Shown: piece by piece, positions 37,830-46,859 of the stretch
Position numbering within the stretch: the first letter of the stretch is position 1
Layout of the letters: each line of letters starts with the position of its first letter
DNA from: Pseudoscleropodium purum
Lineage: Eukaryota > Streptophyta > Bryopsida > Hypnales > Brachytheciaceae
Assembly: GCA_963969395.1 (NCBI GenBank)
Contig: OZ017795.1
Location: 7,688,001 to 7,752,000 of the forward strand
DNA: 64,000 nt
Direction of reading: 5' to 3'
Translations under genes and position numbers: made by a program
Notes under the pieces: generated by a model
Databases searched by the model: none
The model's input: only the letters and a program-made list of their open reading frames with translations
What the model was told of the DNA's origin: nothing

Positions 37830-38290
37830 TTCAAAAAATTTACAGGCCATTGACTTTCGTAAAAAAAATGCTTATCCTCGAAATTGGCGTTGATTTCTCA
37901 AAAAATCACAAGCCATTGATCTTGTGAGATTTAATCCTAGTTGTCTAAATATGAAATATTGGATATGGATACAATATTGTATACAAATACGTACTAAATA
38001 CTGAATATGGATACAAATACATATACAATATTGCATACAAATATCGATTAAATACTAGATACAAATACTAATATGGATATGGATATGGATACAATACCAC
38101 ATACAAATACGTACTAACTACTGAATGTAGATACAGATATAGTATCGGATATGGATATGGATACGTACGAAAGATGGGTACAATACGAGATATAGATTTG
38201 GGATGACTTTCTCCATATTGATTGTCAAACAAGTTGGTTTCTAAAATTACAAGAGGGAGGAGGAGTGGTTCGAAATCAAAATTTGAAATT
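37830..38290 (+). repeat. Direct repeat, copy 1 (partner at 41.35-41.6 kb)
   Basis: This block and 41,350-41,600 share, in the same order, an AAGCCATTGAT string, the GGATATGGATA array, CCATATTGATTGT and TCTAAAATTACAA followed by a G-rich GGGAGG stretch. They bracket about 3.1 kb that contains the inverted dispersed repeat and the second CACTA element. They may be remnants of one larger element, but no LTR-type ends were found. Confidence 0.5.
37930..38200 (+). repeat. ATGGATA/ATACAAAT minisatellite-like array
   Basis: Degenerate units built from TATGGATA, ATACAATA and CAAATACGTACTAAATACTG repeat irregularly across about 270 bp. The same words reappear at 41,430-41,500. Confidence 0.75.
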
Positions 38291-39009
38291 TCAATGTATT
38301 GTGATAATGGTGCCTTAGAAGTTTGTTCAAAAGAATAGGTTTGATAAGGGAGCTTACAAATTTCTTAGTTTTTTGTGTACATGTTGATTTTAATATTCAA
38401 TGAGAATACTATTGTATAGTTTTTGTTTGCTACCATAAGAGACTAATACCAACAAATGTATTAATGAAGAAAAAAAGTCTTATATTTAGTCTAAAGAAGT
38501 CTTTTGACCTTCTAGTGTATGCTAAGAAAATGGCATTGACCTTTGATGATTTTGGTTGCTTTATTTAAAATTTAAGCCAAAACATCGTAGAGATGCTTAT
38601 ACTTTGAATATTTTTTATTTTATTGATGGGTCAACATCCAAGGGTAGAAAGACTTCAAATTCATCTACCATCAAGGATTCCACCACTAAATCTACTATGA
38701 CTTATATCTATGAGATTGACATATCTTGCGAATCGAGCCATAATGTGTTGATTTTCATTATGATTAGATTTGTGTTTTTTATGGCTACATCTTGAGCATG
38801 ATTTATTTTCCTTTACACTTTTGCTTTGCATGATTTCTACAAAATTTGAATACAATAGTTTGCTACAATAAATAAAAAATTTAATGTTTATAAGTGACTT
38901 AAATTTTGGATAAACGAAGGCACACATTGGAAAAATCAAAATTATATACACCCACGGTCATAGATCCATCATCTATTTTTTTCTAAGAATATTTCCTACT
39001 CTTAAGCTC
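38291..39009. other. AT-rich intergenic DNA, no gene seen
   Basis: Short overlapping frames on both strands (38,556-38,795 and 38,661-38,951) show no domain and shadow each other. Confidence 0.4.
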
Positions 39010-39700
39010 AAGGGCTCACGGATTCACATGCTAGCAACCTAATCATATAAATACCTATATTATAGGTATTTATATTATAATAAACACTTACAATGGTTGT
39101 AGAGTATCTACTTATATATATATATATATATTTAAGGCTTATGGGCTCACATTTCTATGCTTGTAGCATCATTTCAAGGCTTGTAGCGTCATTTTTTTTC
39201 AAGTATCTAAGAATGTGATTTTTGTATTAATTTTTCAAAGGTTGAAATTACATGTCATCTATATCATCTAATAGATGTAAACATTTCAGATCACATTTTT
39301 TTGAGGGAAATTTGGAACTACCTTGAATTTTTTAAGTAAAAAATGAAACAATCCACACCAAATGCAATATATACTCAAAAATTTTAAAATCTCTTGTTAT
39401 TGGTTTATATCATAGTATAGAATATCATAGTACATATTTTATTTATTGTATCATTTTAAAATTAGAAAATCAATAATTCATAGTTGTAAATTCATTTTTC
39501 TAAATTTTTGGTAAATATTCTAGAAATTTTTCTATATTTCAAGTAGAATTTTAATAAATAAGCAAAGTGTATTAATGAAAAATCTATTAGCAATATAAAT
39601 CTAATGATTTGGGGGCTCTAATATTAGTGTGAAAAATCTTATTCCCAAATGGGGCTCCAAAACTTTTAACCTAGCATCATTAGTAGCTCAAAGAGAAATA
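39010..39700 (-). repeat. Dispersed repeat, copy B (inverted partner of 4.1-4.9 kb)
   Basis: The reverse complement follows 4,090-4,580 landmark by landmark: GAGCTACTAATGATGCTAGG (39,671-39,690), GGAGCCCCATTTGGGAATAA, GATTTTTCACAC, ATTAGATTTATATTG and TTTCTAGAATATT. A (TA)n run at 39,113-39,131 lies in the less conserved part. Class unknown. Confidence 0.65.
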
Positions 39701-40116
39701 GAAACCTAGCTTAGGTTCTAAAATAAGGTTGATCAATTGATAATTTTGAAAGAAAAAGAAACATTCAATAACATATAACTTGTATTTTGATGTAGCTTGA
39801 AATTCCAGTTACTGACTAAATTTAATAATTGTAATAAAATAAATTTAAGTAAAGTGAAAATTAGAATTGATGAATGCATTTTTGTAGTCAAAATCAAACC
39901 AAAAATGAATATTTTTAAGTTTATACTTGAGTTTGATGAAGGTGCATTGAAGTTTGGGATGCAAGCACTTTAGGGATTTAGACTTTTGGATGTATACATT
40001 ATTAGGTGGTTGTATCAACTATTGAAGAACAAAAAATGGCAGGGCTATAATATTCTTGAATGATACAAAGTATAAGCTTACAAATCATCTTAAAGGATGA
40101 TTTTTTCTTACACTCA
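39701..40116. other. AT-rich spacer, nothing recognised
   Basis: No gene or element boundary seen before the CACTA element. Confidence 0.4.
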
Positions 40117-40119
40117 AAG

Positions 40120-41226
40120 CACTAGTAGAAAAGTATTGACCGCCATAACAAAAAATCAAAAAAAGTAAAAAAAATGTTGTTGTTTGTATCCTTGGTTGCG
40201 TTGTCTTGGATACTATTTAACTAAAGAAATTTGTTCATTTTGTTATGGTGGTCAAGTTAAAAAAATCAAATAATAATTCATTTATAAATTTTCTCAATAA
40301 ATGGCCACCACATGATAGGCCATGTAGAAAATCCCACAGGCAAAAATTGTCACATAGATAAGAATATTAAATTAATTTTTGAAATTTAATTAGAAGGAAA
40401 AGATAAGTTTTTTGTATCTTGGTGGTAGAATAGAATTAATTGTGGTGAAAGAAGAGAAAAAGAAAGACAAGCTCCTTAGACAAATGTGGTGGTATAAGGT
40501 AGAACAAACCATATGGGATATGTGATTTAAGACTATGAGTAATTCACATGTCCCACATGATTTGTTCTACCTTTTTACCACGCCATTTGTATAAAGAGCT
40601 TGTCTTTTTTTCTTCTTCATCACTTAAGCCACCTTCTTTCTATCATCAAAGTGTAAAAAACTAGTCTCCTTCCTTGTAATTAAATTTATTTTTGACATAG
40701 AATTCCATCATGGTTTAAATATTGCCCAAACATTAGAAGAGTTTAGAGGGTGTGGAAGGGCCATTTCAGGCCTATTTTCCTTGCAATTCCATCTATAGTT
40801 ACAAAATGCTAGGTTGTCAGAATTTTTATTTATAATTTTTATAATTTAAATTTAAATTCTTAAAATGAAACAAAAATTAATTTAAAAAAAAATATGATGC
40901 GGTAGTCACTATACCGCATTAGACAACAATTGTTGTGAGTTTCAACAAGCTGAGAACCTCGGAGAACTCACAACCCTCTAAACTAAGTAAATTTTTTCTA
41001 ATGTAATGAAAATTTATTTGAAATTTTTGGAATTCAAAATGAACAAAAAAGTGTTAACCTATTTTTGTTTATGAAGTTTTCCTATGTGAATCAACAAAAA
41101 TTTAGTGATCATTTTGTTAACTTGTACAAAATCAACAAAAAAAATTGTTAAAACAATCTTTATAGTATTCCAATCAATATTAAATTTAAAATTTTTTGTT
41201 GAATTGGACAACATTTTCTAATAGTG
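40120..41226. mobile_element. Small non-autonomous CACTA element
   Basis: The left end is CACTAGTAGAAAAGTATTGA. The right end, read inward on the other strand, is CACTATTAGAAAATGTTG. The terminal inverted repeat spans about 18 bp with a few mismatches. AAG flanks both sides (40,117-40,119 and 41,227-41,229), matching the 3-bp duplication size of the CACTA superfamily. The 1,107-bp interior has no transposase. A very long palindrome (40,382-40,687) occupies its left-centre. Its ends differ from those of the element at 23.2 kb, so it belongs to a different CACTA subfamily. Confidence 0.85.
40382..40687. repeat. Long palindrome with 144-bp arms inside the CACTA element
   Basis: Left arm 40,382-40,525 and right arm 40,544-40,687 pair over their full length with scattered mismatches, around an 18-bp loop. 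Well-matched parts include AAAGACAAGCTC, ACAAATG(T/G)(G/C)GTGGTA and AGGTAGAACAAA. A transcript across it would fold into a long hairpin. It may be a foldback MITE nested in the CACTA element, or an internal inverted duplication. Confidence 0.85.
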
Positions 41227-41349
41227 AAGATACATACTATTTGTATGAATCTTCTTTTTTTACTCTTTTTTAGAAATTTGATTAAGTTTCACCATATCCT
41301 TTATCATTTTCTTCATCACTATCTTTTGTGATGATGCTACCCACCTTAC

Positions 41350-41600
41350 CATCGATTGGGGAAAAAAATTGTCAACCGTTGGCTCTAGAAAGGGGCCCTT
41401 GTGGATGAAGATGCAAGCCATTGATGTAGTTTATTGATATAAATACAAATAAAATATGGATACATGATATGGATATGGATATGGGTACAAAAGACAAATA
41501 TGACAATACAACAATATTCCATATTGATTGTATATGGGATTAAAAATCTAAAATTACAAATTGGGAGGTGGTTACGGTTAGGATTTGTGGTTAGGATTTG
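41350..41600 (+). repeat. Direct repeat, copy 2 (partner at 37.8-38.3 kb)
   Basis: Shares AAGCCATTGAT, a GGATATGGATA array, CCATATTGATTGT and a TCTAAAATTACAA-then-GGGAGG order with 37,830-38,290. Here the array is much shorter. Confidence 0.5.
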
Positions 41601-44110
41601 GGTTTGAAATGGATTGGACGGCTGGAAAATAAGAAATACATTTAAATTGCAGCATTGGTTAAATATTTAACCTTTGCCTCACAATGTGCTATGTGGTTAA
41701 AAGACAAGACAACCACTAGCCATTTTTTTCATCATTCCTACGCCTTGAAGTAGACCTATTATAAGCATTCTTTACAATTATTCATCTTCTAGTAGGCATA
41801 CAAAAATTATAATCTTGAATAGATTGCTTGATTTTCAATTTATTACAATTTTTATATAAAGACATACAAAAAAGTTTTCATAAAACAAATTGCTTCAAGG
41901 TTCTTAAAATGATACTACAAAGATATCATTTTCATGATTCTTAGAATTTTTTTTAATAATCATAATAATTAGATGAATTTTTTTTAATAATTAGATATAA
42001 TCTTTAGATGTATATAATCATTGTCATTAAAGCAAAATATTCTTACAAATTGTAAATAAAGTTCTCTTTACCATGATTTCAATATTTTTGGATAGGCAAA
42101 ATAATTATTTAAAAAAATTTCATTAAATGCATTAGTTCATTACAATATGAGCCATGACAAAAAAATTGGAATTGTTTAAAACACAATGTTGATTTAGGGA
42201 TGACTAGTATTAACCATTGAATGCCAAACATTTTGAACTTATGGATCATGGTGTCAAGAAAACTAAAAGTCAAGTAAAATATTCTTAATTGTAAGTAGAG
42301 GATTTACAACTTTTAAATGTCATGGTTTTAAAGTTATACTACAAATCTATCTTGGAAGGCTTGGTTGTGGCATTTTAGGGTTAAATTAGATATTTTATGG
42401 ATCACAAAATAAAAATATATACTAGAATATTATACAAAGATTGAAAGATCACAATAGTTAATCACAAAGGGGGAAATTTTTTCCAAAGTAGTTCAAATTC
42501 TTTCAATCCTTCATTCTTTCATGTGGCCATCCTAAAATTATGATTGTGTAATAAATACAAAGTTTAAGGAAATAGCATGTATATCACTATAAATAATTTA
42601 TCCCATTTCATACTGATAACTTCTTCAAATCTTTGAAATGAATTTGCAATGTGAAATTTTGTTTAAGTTCTATTGTATTTAAGGTTCACTTATACCTAAT
42701 CTTAATGCTAAAAAAACAAATTTTGCGATAGCCACCTTTGTACAAAAATTTGAATAAAAATGATTATAATTATTTTCCAAAATGTTTTTTTGTATTTGAA
42801 AATTGATATTGAGTGACTAAAGATCAATTTTAAAAAATCTAAAAATACTAAGTTGATAAGATTTCATTTATTTTCAAAGTTTTTTCAACACCCAAATGTG
42901 ATGCCTTGGGCATTCAGTGAAGGATTAAAAGAATTGCAATTTCCTCCAATACAAGTAAAAAGGGAATTCAATCACAAATGTTTAGTTGTCTATCCATTCC
43001 ATTGTTAAATTCTAAATGATCACACATTTTCTAAGTAGTTGGTTAGTTCTTTTAACTACTAAATGTTGAAGACCCTAAATTTTGGTGTGGACATAACTTT
43101 GAAGTTAAATAAAACCTTACCAATTTCATATTTTTAGTAGTCTATATTTAAAAAAGATTATTTTTAAGTCTAATTTTAGCATTAAAAATTCCATTTAAAG
43201 AATGAATGATTGTGATTTTTTTTATTGAAAATTTTGTGCAAGGGTGTCTAATACAAATCCTAATTTTTTTAACGTTGAGGGCTCTTGGAAATGAACCTCA
43301 AGTACACTAGAACTTGGAGAAAAAAATACATAAAAAATTCATTTACCAATTATAGAGTAGATTTTAAGAAGTCGTAAATAAATCAAGGTTATGTATGTTA
43401 TGTCCTTTAACCTCACATTTTGTGGTGACCAATTTTATAGTTTTGACATGTGAAAAGAGGCCATTGAAAGACTTCAAATCCCTTTCACAATTTTAACACC
43501 TTCATGATCAAACATTATAATCTTTCAATCCATAGGTGATATTGTTGTGTTTCTAATCCCATGTAATCTATAACATGTCTAATTTGAATCTATATGATTA
43601 TAATTAAAAAATTGATAAAAAAGAAAAACCGTACTTGCATATCACACTCTTAGGATCAACAAAATATAACTTTAAAAATTGATTTTGGAATTTTATAGAA
43701 ATTATTATTTAAAAAAATTCATATGAAAAAAATATAGAATTTGAAGGTTCCTTTTTATTTTTAGTATCTATCAAATTTAATTTTTCAACTTAAATTAATT
43801 ATTCTACATGAAATATTGACCTTGATAGTCGGATATGCTAGTGTATTTTGATCATTTAAAAAAAAATTTAATTGAATATTACTATATTAGCCATAAAATT
43901 ATTATTTTTTGAATTTGAGATGAATTAATGAAAAGATGATTGTCAGGTCTAATTTTTGCCCCAATTAGAAATTTTGAAAAATTCTCCCCAATCATATTTT
44001 TTGTTGCAATTTAAACTATACATCTATAACTTGGATAGAGTGTCAGTTTTTTTAATTTTAGAATTACATGGAAAACTAATTTGTACCACAATGTTTTGTA
44101 CTACAGTATC
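41601..44110. other. AT-rich intergenic DNA, no gene seen
   Basis: Very AT-rich with few open frames. No element ends, tandem repeats or RNA genes recognised. Confidence 0.45.
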
Positions 44111-44159
44111 CACCTTTGGGGAGAATTTCAGATTTTGTAAGTATATTTGTATTTGATAT

Positions 44160-44312
44160 GATTTCTTTTTCACTTTATCTTAAAAAATTTACAGTAATTT
44201 CAAATTTCTACAAAATAATGTTTGAGATTTTTGTAACTTACAGAAGACATGTGCTTACATCTTTGAAAAATAAATGTAAAAAATTTCATTCATGTACAAT
44301 TGCAAAATGGAA
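44160..44312 (+). repeat. Old dispersed repeat, copy 1 (partner near 58.4 kb)
   Basis: CTTAAAAAATT(T/C)ACA(G/A)TAAT, a TCAAATTT block, CATCTTTG(A/C)AAAA and (T/C)TCATTCATG...TTGCAAAATGG occur in the same order and spacing class at 58,407-58,541. The small plus-strand frames here (43,956-44,156; 44,116-44,322) are not convincing genes. Confidence 0.5.
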
Positions 44313-44723
44313 GTACACATAAAGAATAACTTTGATGTTTGGAAAAATGATCATTGGCTCGTCCTTTGAAGGTGAAGATCTTCAAAATCCACATTTTCTC
44401 TTTTAAAAAAACCATCAAAAATTTGAAGATGGCACCATTTAGTTCTTGCAAAAAAATTGTCATGTATTAAATCTTTCTAGTGGTGTTTTTATCAATGATG
44501 TGATGAATTATGATCTAATATTATTAATATGAACAATCCTCACAAATCAATTGCTTATCAACATCTAAATCTTTTCCATATTAGATATGAATTAAAAACT
44601 TCATTGAATGTCCATGAAGAATTACAATCTATAAAAAGTGTTTCAAATGAAGTAAATAAGGATTAGTATGTTTTTCATGGTCTAGACAGTGGTCATCACA
44701 CATGCCATTAGGTCTCATCTTTC

Positions 44724-44947
44724 CATTAGATGACATTCCAGGGCATTATGAGACTGTTTTAGGCCCATTCCCCAATTTGGTTGAGTTATGTGAACAACGA
44801 TACTGTCTATCAGAAAATATTTATTACAAAAAAGAAAAAGAAAAAGGAGGGGTAGCCAGCTGCTACAACTATGTTCCCGTAGTCTGGAAACGCAGGGAAC
44901 TCTCCAGGAACTCATGGTCTTCCAATGCCTGGGAATGTCATCTAATG
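44724..44947. repeat. 24-bp inverted repeat, 176 bp apart
   Basis: CATTAGATGACATTCCAGGG at 44,724 is answered by the reverse complement of 44,924-44,947, with about 22 of 24 positions matching. The enclosed sequence is less AT-rich than its surroundings. No target duplication was found, so whether this is a MITE is uncertain. Confidence 0.6.
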
Positions 44948-45106
44948 CATAATATTATCACATAGTAGTCCAGTCATTCTATTCTTTCCCTTGTCATACA
45001 ACATTTATTTTATTAGGTGATAATTTGGTGTCAATAATTTTTTATCATTCATAATTCTTACATTTAACTTAGGTTAATGAGAAAATAGAGCTCTGTAAAT
45101 TCTACC

Positions 45107-45839
45107 TTAGGGTGAATGTAGGAAACACTAGTACTATTTTGTGTCACACTTGCAATTTCTAAGTTGTGATTAGCCATATCTTTTGCAGATTTAAGCCAAT
45201 GTACTTGAATCTTTTTTTAAGATCAATATTTAAACAATAATTAAAATTTTTATTTTTCAAAAATTTTCAAAAATAATTTTATATTTAAATTTAGCTAATT
45301 TGTCACACTTTGCAGTTTAGGGTTTTTTAGTATTGGGCATTACTCAAAATTAATGATCTAGAGCTGAAATTCTTGTGCTCTATTTCTACACTAGAGAGGC
45401 ATGTGCCCACCAAAAAAAACTTAAAAGAAATATTATTTTATGTCTTCTACATTCATGCAAATAGGGCTCTCTTGCACATGCAATTTTGAACATTGGAAAT
45501 GGTTTCAAGATCATTTATTTAGTGAAATCTATTCATCATGAAGTCTTCTCAAATTTACAATTCTTAGTTTCTTTGGAAATTATTTTTCCTATTTCTTACA
45601 AATTAAAATGTCAAAGTATCTATTTTCTTCAAAAGCTTTGTTTTTATATTTTGTGAATAACTTTTGATCCAATTTGTTTTTGTAGATCTGAAATTTTGGT
45701 GACATAATATTTATAGTATTATGCTAATTATACATATTTTTAAAATTTTTAAATAATTTTTTTCCAAAAGGTCACTAGTACTAGCTACTACTAGGTGAAT
45801 GCAACAAAAACGAAAGGTGTTTCTTGCATTCACCCCTAA
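45107..45839. mobile_element. Probable MITE with TTAGGGTGAATG ends
   Basis: The left end reads TTAGGGTGAATGTAGGAAAC. The right end, read inward on the other strand, is TTAGGGGTGAATGCAAGAAA, then CAC in both. A third, inverted copy of the motif (AGGTGAATGCAACAAAAAC, 45,792-45,810) sits just inside the right end and makes a local hairpin. The TAGGG-type start suggests hAT, but I could not find an 8-bp target duplication. No coding capacity. Confidence 0.55.
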
Positions 45840-46440
45840 AGAAGTGTTTTGCTACTATGAAGTTGTTAGAGAGAGTCAATCAATGGTTATAAGAATGTTT
45901 ACAAAATTATCTTGTATTAGTGAAAATTAAAAGGAGATATTGTACCTTTTACATGTAAATCAAACAAATAATGAAATCATTTTAATGCCTTGTCATTGTA
46001 ACTATTTATGAAAAATATTGTAGCCATTTTGGGTGCCTATGATGACTATTAGAGATGACTTTAGATTTGATGTGGTTACTAGTACCACTTATGGCCTTTA
46101 GGGTAGATCACTTTGAAAATTCATGATAAATTCATATTTTTTCAGAAATATAAGTGCAATTAATATTGCATTTTCTTATAATTGTTTTTGGTTGAAGAAA
46201 TATTATTTTTCTCTTATGATATGATAATTGTAGCTACAATAGAGTGGATCACCTTAAGACGACTAATAGACCCTGTAAGTTATTGGTACACTTCTAGGTG
46301 TGTTGCCTTATCACAAGAGATGACTTGAGCCGAGTGAAAAAAATGGCATTAAGAAAAAGTGCAACTGATGATAACTGATTTCGTTATATGGATGAGACGT
46401 GACGGATGATAAAGACGGACGCATTTCCTTCCCTTCTGCC
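45840..46440. other. Intergenic DNA upstream of SF3A1
   Basis: AT-rich sequence giving way to GC-richer sequence near 46,380, where the gene's regulatory region probably begins. No gene seen. Confidence 0.4.
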
Positions 46441-46859
46441 AGTTTCCCAACTCTCGCTCGAGCTGGGAGAGTTCGGTGACCTGGGGTTGAGTGGGGAGAA
46501 GATTGTTTTTTAGGGTTTGAGCAGAGTTTTGAGCTTCCGTTGTTTGATTGTACTGTAGGGTTTGAAAGTTTTTTCTTGCAGGAAAGGGGTTCTATGCCGC
46601 TCAACTCCCTCGCAAAGCTTCTTCAGCTTTCTGCACTTCAGGAACCGCAGAGAAAAATCATATTTTCCTCGTCCCGCAGCGTCACATCATCATCTTGGTG
46701 TTCTTTCGAGAGGTTGAGGTGGGCTGTAAGCATGGGAAGGTCGCCATCGCCATCGCCATTCTTGTGAGGTTCCTCGTTTGTTTCTGTTTGTGCAGGGAAG
46801 AAGGGCGTAGGCAAAAAAAAAAAAAGTAGTGCTTGAGGTTTAGGGTTTGGTTTTTCGAG
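46441..46859 (+). promoter_or_regulatory. SF3A1 promoter/5' leader with three telo-boxes
   Basis: TAGGGTTT (the plant telo-box, AAACCCTA on the other strand) occurs at 46,511-46,518, 46,556-46,563 and 46,841-46,848. Telo-boxes are typical of plant genes for translation, RNA processing and other growth-linked functions. No clear TATA box was seen. The transcription start cannot be placed from sequence. A possible small leader intron could run from GTAAGC near 46,728 to TTTGTGCAG near 46,796, but this is unproven. Long minus-strand frames here (46,638-47,363) are shadows of GC-rich exon sequence. Confidence 0.6.

Noticed and set aside
37571..37834. Overlapping frames on both strands suggesting a small gene
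   Set aside because: Neither shows a domain or adjacent exons; kept only as a possible relic in the region description.
46833..46859. Upstream in-frame start (TTG) extending SF3A1 by nine residues
   Set aside because: It is not an ATG, lies in the leader, and the ATG at 46,860 gives the expected plant N-terminus.
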